Positions 37,193-46,238 of a stretch of 64,000 nucleotides of DNA are shown one piece after another; position 1 is the first letter of the stretch; each line of letters starts with the position of its first letter. The notes beneath the pieces are model-generated. The model was given only the letters and a program-made list of their open reading frames with translations, did not search any database and was not told the DNA's origin. The translations under genes were made by a program, and so were the position numbers. This stretch comes from Pediococcus argentinicus (GTDB taxonomy: Bacteria; Bacillota; Bacilli; Lactobacillales; Lactobacillaceae). The stretch covers positions 1 to 64,000 of the forward strand of contig NZ_JQCQ01000005.1 of NCBI RefSeq assembly GCF_001437605.1, given 5' to 3'.

Positions 37193-38584
37193 ATGAGTCT
37201 AAAAGACACTATTTTTCGTAAAGAACCTCTGAATCATTATTTCAAACAAGATCAACATTTTATTAAGACTTTAACAGCGGTTGATTTGTTGGCATTAGGA
37301 ATTGGAGCCGTGATTGGAACAGGAATCTTTATTCTTCCGGGAACGGTCGCTGCATTAAAAGCTGGTCCCTCCATTATCCTATCGTTTATCATTGCCGCTT
37401 TCGTCTGTGCCTTGGCTGGTATGTGCTACGCTGAGTTTGCATCTTCACTGCCCATCGCCGGAAGTGCCTATTCTTATGGGAACATCGTCTTTGGGGAATT
37501 ACCAGGTTGGTTATTAGGTTGGGCTTTAATTTTGGAGTATGTCTTAGCAGTCGCAGCGGTTTCAACCGGATGGTCTGCATACTTCAGTTCTTTTATGAAA
37601 GGGTTTGGGATTACAATTCCTCAAGCAATTTCCGGTCCATTTAATCCATCGCACGGTACATATATTAATTTAGTGGCGATTATTATCGTTTGCTTAATTG
37701 CCTTTTTCCTTGCTCGTGGTTTAGAATCATCAATTCGGATTAATAATATTATGGTAATCGTTAAAATTGCGATCATTATTATCTTTATTCTAGTTGGAAT
37801 GTTCTATGTTAAACCAGCTAACTGGCAACCATTTATGCCATTTGGACTGCATGGAACATTTGCTGGTGCTTCAACTGTTTTCTTTGCTTATTTAGGATTC
37901 GATGCTGTATCTTCTTCAGCGGCTGAAGTTAAGGATCCCGATAAAAATATGCCGATTGGAATCATTGGTACTTTGATTGTCGCAACTATTTTCTACGTTG
38001 CTGTTTCAGTAGTTTTAACTGGAATGGTTCCTTACACGCAACTAAACGTAGCTGATCCAGTGGCATTTGCACTGTACGCCGTTCATCAAAATTGGGTTGC
38101 TGGATTACTTTCACTAGGAGCAATCGCTGGTATGACTACCATGATGATCACGATGATTTACAGTAGTTCACGCTTAGTCTATGCCACTGGTCGTGACGGA
38201 TTACTTCCTAAACAACTGGGAAAATTGACTAAAACTAATTCATCCCCTAAAAATGCGATGATTGCTGTAACAATCGTAATTGCCATACTTGGCGGGCTCG
38301 TTCCATTGGATCAATTAACTAATCTAGTTAACATTGGTACATTAGTTGCTTTTGCGGTTGTCTCATTTGGTATTATTCCATTACGTAAACGCACCGACAT
38401 CGTTAATCATGGATTCAAAGTTCCAGGATATCCTGTTGTTCCAATCATTGCCGGATTATCCTGCTTATATCTAATGTCCACACTTTCCTTGGAAACTTGG
38501 ATTGGATCAGGAATCTGGTTCTTAATTGGACTAGTCATTTACTTTACGTATGGGATTCACCATAGTAAATTAGCTACAAAATAA
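37193..38584 (+). CDS. Cationic amino acid-type APC permease
   Basis: Twelve-helix amino acid permease of 463 aa, of the CAT/YfnA branch: LLALGIGAVIGTGIF (helix 1, substrate-binding GxGxxxGTG-type unwound region), EFASSLPIAGSAYSY and the FFAYLGFDAVSSSAAEVKDP segment are characteristic. The substrate is probably a basic or branched amino acid. The upstream sequence has a GAAAGCGGAGC ribosome site. Monocistronic with a strong terminator. Confidence 0.92.
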   Translation: MSLKDTIFRKEPLNHYFKQDQHFIKTLTAVDLLALGIGAVIGTGIFILPGTVAALKAGPSIILSFIIAAFVCALAGMCYAEFASSLPIAGSAYSYGNIVFGELPGWLLGWALILEYVLAVAAVSTGWSAYFSSFMKGFGITIPQAISGPFNPSHGTYINLVAIIIVCLIAFFLARGLESSIRINNIMVIVKIAIIIIFILVGMFYVKPANWQPFMPFGLHGTFAGASTVFFAYLGFDAVSSSAAEVKDPDKNMPIGIIGTLIVATIFYVAVSVVLTGMVPYTQLNVADPVAFALYAVHQNWVAGLLSLGAIAGMTTMMITMIYSSSRLVYATGRDGLLPKQLGKLTKTNSSPKNAMIAVTIVIAILGGLVPLDQLTNLVNIGTLVAFAVVSFGIIPLRKRTDIVNHGFKVPGYPVVPIIAGLSCLYLMSTLSLETWIGSGIWFLIGLVIYFTYGIHHSKLATK

Positions 38585-38596
38585 AAAAGCGTTACC

Positions 38597-38629
38597 AACC
38601 AAACTACCGCGCCTAGTTTGGTTTTTTTT
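38597..38629 (+). terminator. Terminator after the CAT-type permease
   Basis: AACCAAACTA / TAGTTTGGTT, 7-nt loop, followed by eight T. Confidence 0.92.
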
Positions 38630-38681
38630 AAACCTAAATTAGCGGTATAATACTAGCTAAATATATTTGAGGAGTAACATT

Positions 38682-41132
38682 ATGAAAATCAACCAATTTG
38701 GTCGCATTAAAACTGATTTAAAAACCGAGTTAAAAGAACTAACAGACATTCGTTTTATCAGTAGTAACCCTGTAGAAAATGCTAAAAAACAATTTAAAGA
38801 CTTCTTGCGTATGGCAACTTTAGAAGCTCACAGTGATACTATCTTCAATCAAAAAATGGGTAACTTACTTGCTACACCTAATAGTACTGTCGCTGACTTT
38901 TTAGAAAATGATGAACCTATCACTGACTCAGTGTTTTATTTAATTGCGTTACAACTACTTCAATTCCAAGTAGATATTGATTTTGACCCAGAAAAACCGG
39001 TTCAATCATTCAAGAAAATGAAGTTACCAGTTGTTGTACAATCAGAACTCGAAACTGGCGAGGACGTTGCCCACGCTTGGTATGTACTACTAACTACTCA
39101 TACAAAGAATGGTGAAACATACTTAGATCAATTAGCTCAACAGGGATACTTCGTTCCATTTTATAAAGATACAACAAAGCCGTTAATTTTTAATGGTAAG
39201 ACACAACCCGTTTTCGATCCCCATCAAACTATTCGTGAAGTTGTGTACGTTGAAGCTCCTCTTGATACAGATGAAGACGGTAAACGTGATTTAATCAAGG
39301 CCGAAATCTTACGTCCTGCCCAAACTAAAGATGGATATAATGCTCCTGTTCTTTATACATCAAGTCCTTACAATCAAGGAATTAACGATGAAATGGGAGA
39401 AAAAGCTACTCACAATGCTGATGTACCTTTGGTAGAAAAGGAACCTAATAATTTAACTAAAGAAGCTGTAACTGCAGAACCTTTTGCACCAGTTCTTCCA
39501 GCAGAACGACCTGTTAAAAATTATGTAAAGGAAGCTGAACAATCATTTGCCAAAGAACAATCATATACATTGAATAATTACTTCTTAGCTCGTGGATTTG
39601 CGATTGTCTATTCTGCAGGAATTGGAACACGCGATTCTGAAGGTATTCGTGATACAGGTTCAGTTGAAGAAACTGTTTCAACCGTCGCCATCATTGAATG
39701 GTTGGCTGGTAATCGCACTGCTTTTACAAATAAAACTGATAACATCGCCATCGATGCATGGTGGTCCAATAAGAAAATTGCTATGACGGGTCGTTCATAC
39801 CTAGGGACTTTAGCAACTGCCGCAGCTACTACAGGTGTTAAAGGACTAGAAACGATTGTTTCAGAAGCTGCCATTTCAAGTTGGTATGATTACTATCGCG
39901 ATGGCGGACTAGTTGCTGCTCCAGATACTTTCCAAGGTGAAGATATGGATGTCCTAGCTATGGAAGTATTCAGTAGAATGCAAGATGCTGGCGATTATTT
40001 AGGCATTAAAGATTACTTTAATAAAGTAATGGAACGCCTTGGCCGTGATCAAGATCGAACAACTGGAAATTATTCTAAATTCTGGGATAGCCGTAATTAC
40101 TTGAACAATGCCAAAAATATTAAGGCTGACATGATTATGGTGCATGGATTAAATGACTGGAATGTTAAGCCACGTAACGTAGGTAACCTATGGAATGCTA
40201 TCCGTGATTTACCAATTAATAAAAAAGTAGTCTTACATCAAGGTCAACATATCTATATCAATGCTTTCCGTTCAATTGACTTCACAGATATGCTTAATCT
40301 TTGGTTCTCTTACAAACTATTGGATGTCCAAAATGACGCTGATAAAGTTCTACCAAACGTTATTATTCAAGATAATGTCGAAGCTGAAACTTGGAATACC
40401 TACCCTGACTGGCAAGATACTTCTGATACTGATAAAACGTTCACCTTGCAACCTAAGTTCTTAATTGAAAGCAATTTAGAAACAAAACCAGCCGCTGCTT
40501 CATTTAAAGACTACTTAGACGATGATATCTTTGATAATTACAAATCAAATCTCAGCCAATGGCACACAGATCTATTTAACACTGAACACGCCACAAACGG
40601 TAAGAACAATATGCGTAACAACCGTTTGATTTTCAAATCAGTTCAGTTGGATGAAGACTGGTTCATTGATGGCGTTCCAGAAGTTAAGGTGAGCGTTGCA
40701 GCTAACCAGCCATTTGGTATGTTGAGTTTCCAACTAGTGGACTATGGTAGTGCAAAACGTTTAACAACTACACCTACTATTTTGAATGCTAAATCACTCA
40801 GTGGTAGCTACGACTGGCGAACTGACGATCTTCGTGAATTTACACTTCAAAAACAAAGCACCCCTTGGAAGATGATTTCCAAAGGGCACATTAATTTACA
40901 AAATCGTACTAACAACTACAAAGTCGATGAAGTAAAACCTAATGAATTCTACGATGTATCAGTTAAATTACAACCTACCTTCTATCACCTAGTTAAGGGA
41001 CATCAACTAGGATTAGTAATTTATGCCACTGACTTTGAAACTACTATTCGTGGTAACCAGAGGTTGCAGTACTCACTTCAATTGAATGATAGTGAATTGA
41101 CGGTGCATTTGAATAATCATCACAAGGGCTAA
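38682..41132 (+). CDS. pepX: Xaa-Pro dipeptidyl-peptidase
   Basis: Releases X-Pro dipeptides from the N-terminus of peptides, important for using proline-rich casein-type peptides. S15 family serine peptidase of 816 aa: a small N-terminal helical domain, the alpha/beta hydrolase core with nucleophile in GRSYLG (Ser about 372), the conserved SSWYDYYRDGG, the GLNDWNV region and a C-terminal jelly-roll domain. GAGGAG lies seven bases before the ATG; an in-frame TTG five codons up lies before the ribosome site. Confidence 0.97.
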   Translation: MKINQFGRIKTDLKTELKELTDIRFISSNPVENAKKQFKDFLRMATLEAHSDTIFNQKMGNLLATPNSTVADFLENDEPITDSVFYLIALQLLQFQVDIDFDPEKPVQSFKKMKLPVVVQSELETGEDVAHAWYVLLTTHTKNGETYLDQLAQQGYFVPFYKDTTKPLIFNGKTQPVFDPHQTIREVVYVEAPLDTDEDGKRDLIKAEILRPAQTKDGYNAPVLYTSSPYNQGINDEMGEKATHNADVPLVEKEPNNLTKEAVTAEPFAPVLPAERPVKNYVKEAEQSFAKEQSYTLNNYFLARGFAIVYSAGIGTRDSEGIRDTGSVEETVSTVAIIEWLAGNRTAFTNKTDNIAIDAWWSNKKIAMTGRSYLGTLATAAATTGVKGLETIVSEAAISSWYDYYRDGGLVAAPDTFQGEDMDVLAMEVFSRMQDAGDYLGIKDYFNKVMERLGRDQDRTTGNYSKFWDSRNYLNNAKNIKADMIMVHGLNDWNVKPRNVGNLWNAIRDLPINKKVVLHQGQHIYINAFRSIDFTDMLNLWFSYKLLDVQNDADKVLPNVIIQDNVEAETWNTYPDWQDTSDTDKTFTLQPKFLIESNLETKPAAASFKDYLDDDIFDNYKSNLSQWHTDLFNTEHATNGKNNMRNNRLIFKSVQLDEDWFIDGVPEVKVSVAANQPFGMLSFQLVDYGSAKRLTTTPTILNAKSLSGSYDWRTDDLREFTLQKQSTPWKMISKGHINLQNRTNNYKVDEVKPNEFYDVSVKLQPTFYHLVKGHQLGLVIYATDFETTIRGNQRLQYSLQLNDSELTVHLNNHHKG

Positions 41133-41148
41133 TCACTTAGTATATGAA

Positions 41149-41189
41149 TAAAAAGCGTCTCAACTAAAATCTCAGTTGGGACGCTTTTT
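41149..41189. terminator. Bidirectional terminator
   Basis: AAAAAGCGTCTCAACT / AGTTGGGACGCTTTTT stem, shared by pepX and the convergent SDR gene. Confidence 0.9.
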
Positions 41190-41191
41190 GA

Positions 41192-41926
41192 TTATAAATA
41201 CTTATTTAAAGCTTTTCTCGCTTTTTTCACACTATATTTTCTTTCATTTAACGGAATCAATTGACCATAATTATCAAAGAACTGGCCGGTGACAGATGTT
41301 TTACTATCCATAATATTTTTAATAGCGACAACATCTTCATTCGTGACTTTTTGAGTCCATTTCATTAGTTCAGATTTAACTTCACCCGGAAAGACTGCAT
41401 TGACTTTAATATTATCAGCAGCCAACTCGTTCGCCATTAAAGTTACCAATAATGTTTTATGGGTTAACAACCAGACACCTTTAAATAACGCATTAAACTG
41501 CCATTCATTGATTGGTCCGTATTTAACAATTTGTGGAGCGCCAGTAATCAAAAATACGTTTGGATTCTCAGACTTTTTCAATAAGCTAACTAGGTTATGC
41601 GTGAGCCAGTAATGACTTTGAATATTCTTAGTAATGTTATCTTGCGCCGTCTTAGGTATTACACCAGCACTATTAACTAAAACATCTAGCACATCATGAT
41701 CTTGAACATACTCTTCAGCTACTTTTTTATTTTCAGATTCAACAGCTAAATCACCTAAGGGATAATCGATATTCTGATTACCAGTTAAGTCTTTTAGATC
41801 ATTAACCGCTTTTTGTGCTCGATCTTCATTTCGACCGAGTAATGTGATGTTGTTATCTCCAAATGCAAAACTCTTTGCGACCGCCTTACCAACACCTGAT
41901 GTTCCACCTGAAATTAAAATATTCAT
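41192..41926 (-). CDS. SDR-fold protein, catalytic Tyr apparently missing
   Basis: Short-chain dehydrogenase fold of 244 aa: nucleotide-binding GGTSGVGKA (about 7-15), NNAG-equivalent VNSAGV and the NIKVNAVFPG motif after the active site. By spacing from that motif, the YXXXK position reads LLTHK: the Lys is present but Tyr is Leu, and the Ser before it is not obvious. It may be inactive or use another residue. The ATG of MNILISGG is ten bases after GGAG. Divergent from a TetR gene with a palindrome between. Confidence 0.8.
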   Translation of the reverse strand: MNILISGGTSGVGKAVAKSFAFGDNNITLLGRNEDRAQKAVNDLKDLTGNQNIDYPLGDLAVESENKKVAEEYVQDHDVLDVLVNSAGVIPKTAQDNITKNIQSHYWLTHNLVSLLKKSENPNVFLITGAPQIVKYGPINEWQFNALFKGVWLLTHKTLLVTLMANELAADNIKVNAVFPGEVKSELMKWTQKVTNEDVVAIKNIMDSKTSVTGQFFDNYGQLIPLNERKYSVKKARKALNKYL

Positions 41927-41952
41927 AATTACTAGACTCCTTGAAATAAAAG

Positions 41953-41968
41953 TTAGACATCTGTCCAA
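41953..41968. promoter_or_regulatory. Candidate TetR operator
   Basis: TTAGACATCTGTCCAA is an inverted repeat with one mismatch, of the TTAGACA-N2-TGTCTAA type used by TetR repressors. A half-site (GTCCAAG) recurs just before the TetR start. Confidence 0.5.
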
Positions 41969-42061
41969 GAATTAGATTACAATGTTTTTGTATTCATGCC
42001 TATCATCAAAATATTGATGTAGTGCAAGGTTGAACAAATCTATAGAAATGTCCAAGTAAAA

Positions 42062-42622
42062 ATGAGAATAGAAACTAAAAAATCACAATCCAGAAATAAG
42101 AAACGAACCCTATTGGCTTTTTCAGCAGCCCTATTTAACTTGGTCCAAAAACAATCTTTTGAAAAGGTTACTGTGAACCAAATTCGCGAAATCGCTGATT
42201 ATCCCCGATCAACTTTTTACAACTACTTTGAGGATAAATTCGATTTATTAGATTACTGCTGGTCAGTTCTTTTAGACCAAATTAATGTACCAAATACTGA
42301 TTCAATCAATAATCAAACAGCCATTACCGTTTATTTTGACCGTGAATATGATCTTATCAAAGATAATATGGATACTTTTGAAAAAATCCTACGTAACAAT
42401 CCCAGTAACTTCCTTTCCGCAAGCCTCAATAATTATATTGTTAGTGGCGGAGGAAAAATGTTTGAACATATCTTTACTGATGAAACAGATATGCCAAAAG
42501 AACTTTTACTCAACCACTGCTTTGCAACAATAACGATTGTTCTAGACTGGATTTTTATTAAGCATCATGACCTATCAAAAGAGCAAGCCCATGTTTATTT
42601 AGCTAATTTGTATGGGATTTAG
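42062..42622 (+). CDS. TetR/AcrR family regulator
   Basis: N-terminal helix-turn-helix (about 15-60, with VTVNQIREIADYPRSTFYNYF as the DNA-reading part) and a divergent ligand domain, 186 aa. The gene is divergent to the SDR gene and a TetR-type palindrome lies between, so it most likely represses the SDR gene and itself. The ligand is unknown. The ribosome site is weak. Confidence 0.9.
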   Translation: MRIETKKSQSRNKKRTLLAFSAALFNLVQKQSFEKVTVNQIREIADYPRSTFYNYFEDKFDLLDYCWSVLLDQINVPNTDSINNQTAITVYFDREYDLIKDNMDTFEKILRNNPSNFLSASLNNYIVSGGGKMFEHIFTDETDMPKELLLNHCFATITIVLDWIFIKHHDLSKEQAHVYLANLYGI

Positions 42623-42687
42623 TAAATATTGCATGATGATATTTCTGTCTGTAAAATTAGCTTATTAAACAACAATGGAGAATTATT

Positions 42688-43404
42688 ATGACAACAGAGA
42701 AACTAAGTATTCTGATCATTGAAGATAACCAGGATTTAGATAATCTACTTGAAGAAACATTGACACCTAAATATGATGTTCACTATGAAAAAGACGGTGC
42801 TAGTGGTGTTTCAGCTCTAAAATCCCAAAGTCCTGATTTAATCATCTTGGATTTAATGCTGCCTACTTTAAGTGGAGAAAGTGTACTTTCTCTTATCCGC
42901 CAAACTAGTCAGATTCCTGTGATCATCTTAACTGCTGTTCAACAAAAGTCTAAGGTAGTAGAACTACTACAAAAAGGGGCAGATGATTATCTTACTAAAC
43001 CATTTGATTTAGATGAATTAATGGCAAGAATTGAAGTTCAACTGCGCAAATTCCACTCTGACACCAACTCTCAACATGACCAGCCAAATTCAAATATAAT
43101 CAATTTTAAAGACGTTAATTTAAATAACCAAACGTTTACCGTGACTAGAGGAAATACTAATGTTAATTTGTCTCGGAAAGAATTTGAAATACTAGAACTA
43201 CTACTTCAACATCCCTACCAAGTGTTTAGTAAGGCTAATCTATATGAATCTGTGTGGAACGAGCCCTTCTTCGGGGACGAGAACACTATTACTGTACATT
43301 TAAGCAATCTGCGCCATAAGCTTAATTTACCAAATACCAAGCCTTACATTGAGACCGTTTGGGGTATAGGCGTTCGTTTTACAAAAAAGGAGTCTGACGA
43401 GTAA
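42688..43404 (+). CDS. OmpR family response regulator
   Basis: Receiver domain with acidic pair in IIEDN, phosphoacceptor Asp55 in LIILDLMLP and Lys in LTKPFD, then a winged-helix DNA-binding domain ending GIGVRFTKKE. 238 aa. A GGAG ribosome site precedes the ATG. It overlaps the sensor kinase gene by one base, and the pair faces an ABC transporter operon, the usual layout of peptide antibiotic sensing modules. Confidence 0.94.
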   Translation: MTTEKLSILIIEDNQDLDNLLEETLTPKYDVHYEKDGASGVSALKSQSPDLIILDLMLPTLSGESVLSLIRQTSQIPVIILTAVQQKSKVVELLQKGADDYLTKPFDLDELMARIEVQLRKFHSDTNSQHDQPNSNIINFKDVNLNNQTFTVTRGNTNVNLSRKEFEILELLLQHPYQVFSKANLYESVWNEPFFGDENTITVHLSNLRHKLNLPNTKPYIETVWGIGVRFTKKESDE

Positions 43405-44321
43405 TGTTAATTATTTTTCTAATTATCCTTATAATAATTTTGCTTGTGATTCTTTGGCAACTAATTAGCGGGATTCGTCATATCATTTCAGATTTAAACT
43501 ATATAAACAATCATTCCACAAACGCAAGTGTGACAATCAATAATTCGAATAAATTATTGAATCGTTTGGTTATATCAATTAATCAACAAATTGACTTCTC
43601 ACGTGAAATGAATCAAAAAAGGCTTAGCGATGATGAACAAATCAGAAATACAATGACCAATCTAACTCATGATATTAAGACACCTCTGGCAGTTGCATCT
43701 GGATATACCCAATTACTGGAACAGTCCGCAACAAAAGATCAAAAAACCAAGTTAGATCGAATATCGATTAACTTAACATCAATCGATAAATACTTGGCAA
43801 CTATGATGGATTTTAATATTTTGAATGAACGTCGAATTAATTTCACACCAACTGATACCAATATTTCTGAGTTATTAACAAATTCATTATTGAGTTTCTA
43901 TGATACTTTTGAAAACTCACAAATTACACCAGTGATTAATATTGCTGAAAACCAATATTTATTAACCGATGCAACACTACTGACTCGGGTTTTTCAGAAT
44001 TTGTTTGGTAATGTTGCAAAATATGGCAGTAAAACAGTATACGTTCTACTTGAATCAGAAACTAAGGACTCCGTTAAAATCATTTTAAAGAATCGGGTTT
44101 CTGACCCCTCAATAGCTATGAAAATGACAACTTTGATGGATCGTTACAAAACAACAAAACCCCAAACCAGTCAAGGTTTAGGGCTTCAAATAACAAGTTC
44201 AATTTTAAAACAACTTAATAGTTCAATTTCTACAAAATGGCTATCATCGTCAAATGAGTTTGAGGTAGTTTTGAATCTACAATCAGTAACTAGAGTTCCT
44301 GATGATTCATTGCAAAAATAG
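43404..44321 (+). CDS. Sensor histidine kinase, single N-terminal membrane helix
   Basis: 305 aa. One hydrophobic helix (about 2-20) without an extracellular domain, an unconserved helical linker, then the HisKA H-box LTHDIKTPLAV (His89) and HATPase domain with N-box NLFGNVAKY and G-box QGLGLQI. The lack of an outside sensor fits kinases that sense peptides through a partner ABC transporter. Its 3' end overlaps the convergent ABC permease gene by 32 nt. Confidence 0.92.
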   Translation: MLIIFLIILIIILLVILWQLISGIRHIISDLNYINNHSTNASVTINNSNKLLNRLVISINQQIDFSREMNQKRLSDDEQIRNTMTNLTHDIKTPLAVASGYTQLLEQSATKDQKTKLDRISINLTSIDKYLATMMDFNILNERRINFTPTDTNISELLTNSLLSFYDTFENSQITPVINIAENQYLLTDATLLTRVFQNLFGNVAKYGSKTVYVLLESETKDSVKIILKNRVSDPSIAMKMTTLMDRYKTTKPQTSQGLGLQITSSILKQLNSSISTKWLSSSNEFEVVLNLQSVTRVPDDSLQK

Positions 44322-45051
44322 TAAGCAACCACGTCGCTAGAATGGTCAATACACTGACGACTAAGTAAGGCGCTATCTTATCAATCGTTAATTCACCCAG
44401 AGCTAATCGATTTGAAATCGTAAAGAAATCAAAGTATTTTACCCAATCCCATCGCGAAAAAACAGCAACTATAGTCATAATCATTGGCCAAGCTACGATA
44501 AAGATGCTTGAGATAATTAGGCTTTTAGATATTACTAGAACAACCACCGCTAAACTGAAAATAACACAAATAGCCAATGTCTGACTAAAAACGCAAGTTA
44601 TTAACACATTCCAAAAATGATGTACTGTTCCACCAATGACCGAATGCTTAAACAAACCGGTAATAATAGCTACTCCAAAATAACTAAAAATCATTATGAA
44701 CACGATAACTAGCAGCGCAATGAATTTGTTTACAATAAACTGTAGACGACTAATTCCACTGGTTAGCGTGTTTTTATATGTCTTTTGACTAAACTCATAT
44801 CCAACCGTCATTACAAATACTGCGATTAGAATATACATAACTACTGAAGTCGATAATGATACGCGCGTAGCTATCTCAACCAAAGACCATTGTGCATCAG
44901 TGTACTTTGGTGCGCTTTCGGTACCAACCATAACTCCTCCAACAGATTGCGAGTTAGTAATGGCTCCAGCAATAATCATAATTGCTGCCCACGCTATATA
45001 AATACCACGCGTGCGGACAAGTCGATAAATATCTGCAGTAAATAATCGCAT
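44290..45051 (-). CDS. ABC-2 type permease, lantibiotic-protection-like
   Basis: Six-helix ABC-2 permease of 253 aa resembling the MutG/EpiG or Bcr-type immunity permeases. The first loop after helix 1 is extracellular. GGAGGTG ribosome site. It is co-transcribed with the ATPase 4 nt upstream, and its 3' end lies under the histidine kinase gene in the opposite direction. Likely role: removal of membrane-active peptides; not proven by sequence. Confidence 0.85.
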   Translation of the reverse strand: MRLFTADIYRLVRTRGIYIAWAAIMIIAGAITNSQSVGGVMVGTESAPKYTDAQWSLVEIATRVSLSTSVVMYILIAVFVMTVGYEFSQKTYKNTLTSGISRLQFIVNKFIALLVIVFIMIFSYFGVAIITGLFKHSVIGGTVHHFWNVLITCVFSQTLAICVIFSLAVVVLVISKSLIISSIFIVAWPMIMTIVAVFSRWDWVKYFDFFTISNRLALGELTIDKIAPYLVVSVLTILATWLLTIFAMNHQEL

Positions 45052-45055
45052 AGTC

Positions 45056-45994
45056 TTATTTCACCTCCACTTTTGCTTGCTCGGCATTACTAATTAACCG
45101 AGTGTAATAATCTTCAAGTGAACCTTCACGTTCTTCAATACTAGAAACCGTTACATCAGCATTAATTAGCGTTTTATTAATTTGGGCTGTATCAATGTCA
45201 GTATTGTAAATAATTAAATTATTTGTTGAAAGAACTTGAAATTTATTGATGTGAAGTTGGTCTAATACTTGTGCAGCTCGATCAGTATTATCAACTGTTA
45301 TTACAAGTCCTGACTGATTACGACGGTCCAATTCTGCCTTACTAATTTCTTCAATTACTTCTCCCCCATGTATGAATCCAAATGTCGTTGCAACTTGATA
45401 CAACTCACTCAGAATATGACTTGAAATTAAGATTGTAGTTTGACGATTATGGTTCAAATCTTGTAATAACTTACGGAACTCAATAATTCCTGAAGGATCA
45501 AGTCCATTGATTGGCTCGTCTAAAATCAGAAAATCAGGATTTCCTAATAATGCAATGCCCAGACCAAGTCGCTGCCTTTGCCCTAGTGAGAGTGAACTAC
45601 TTTTGCTCTTGTACTTAGCAGTTAAGCCCACAAAATTTATAACCTCTTCTACTTCTTTTTTTGCATTTACTAAGCCTTTTTGCTTAGCTATTACCATTAA
45701 ATTTTGTTTAACTGACAAATTTTTATAAAAGGTTGGTGATTCAATAATAGAACCCGTTCTGCGCAAAGATTGTTGATAATTATTTCCTAATTTCTGACCC
45801 AATAGCGTAATTTCTCCAACTTTTGTTGGCGACAAACCTGTCACCATCCGCATAATGGTACTTTTACCTGCACCATTAGCCCCAATCAATCCATATATTT
45901 CACCTTTTTTTACAGTTAAATTAACTCCCTTTAGAACTTTTGAACGACCAAATTGTTTCTCAACATCTCTTAAAGTTAAGGCATTCTCAACCAT
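45056..45994 (-). CDS. ABC transporter ATP-binding protein, bacitracin/lantibiotic type
   Basis: ATPase of 312 aa: Walker A GANGAGKST, signature LSLGQRQRLG, Walker B FLILDEP with NGLDPSG, H-loop SSHIL, and the long C-terminal domain (about 215-312) typical of BcrA/LanF ATPases. GGGAGGG ribosome site. The 11-bp direct repeat upstream is a plausible binding site for the neighbouring response regulator. Confidence 0.92.
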   Translation of the reverse strand: MVENALTLRDVEKQFGRSKVLKGVNLTVKKGEIYGLIGANGAGKSTIMRMVTGLSPTKVGEITLLGQKLGNNYQQSLRRTGSIIESPTFYKNLSVKQNLMVIAKQKGLVNAKKEVEEVINFVGLTAKYKSKSSSLSLGQRQRLGLGIALLGNPDFLILDEPINGLDPSGIIEFRKLLQDLNHNRQTTILISSHILSELYQVATTFGFIHGGEVIEEISKAELDRRNQSGLVITVDNTDRAAQVLDQLHINKFQVLSTNNLIIYNTDIDTAQINKTLINADVTVSSIEEREGSLEDYYTRLISNAEQAKVEVK

Positions 45995-46028
45995 ATTTAT
46001 CCCTCCCTACTGATTTGAAGTATGAACT

Positions 46029-46062
46029 TTGAATATTAATTAACATATTAATTGAATATTAA
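46029..46062. promoter_or_regulatory. Direct repeat upstream of the ABC operon, candidate response regulator site
   Basis: TTGAATATTAA occurs twice exactly (46029-46039 and 46052-46062), 23 bp from start to start, about two helical turns, as expected for OmpR-type dimers. It lies 35-68 bp before the ATPase start. Confidence 0.5.
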
Positions 46063-46137
46063 AAAAGTATTAATTGTGTTGCAGAACAATCAATACATTA
46101 AATTTCACATTTTATTAAAAAAAGATACGAACAATAC

Positions 46138-46188
46138 AAAAATTGACGCACAATCTAACAGAGTCATAGGTAAAGTGCGTCAATTTTT
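46138..46188. terminator. Terminator after the biotin ligase gene
   Basis: AAAAATTGACGCAC / GTGCGTCAATTTTT, a perfect 14-bp stem with a loop of about 23 nt; A/T runs on both sides. Confidence 0.85.
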
Positions 46189-46238
46189 GCATTTGTCGTA
46201 TAGTAAAAGACATAGTACATCAAAAGGAGCCAGTCTAA

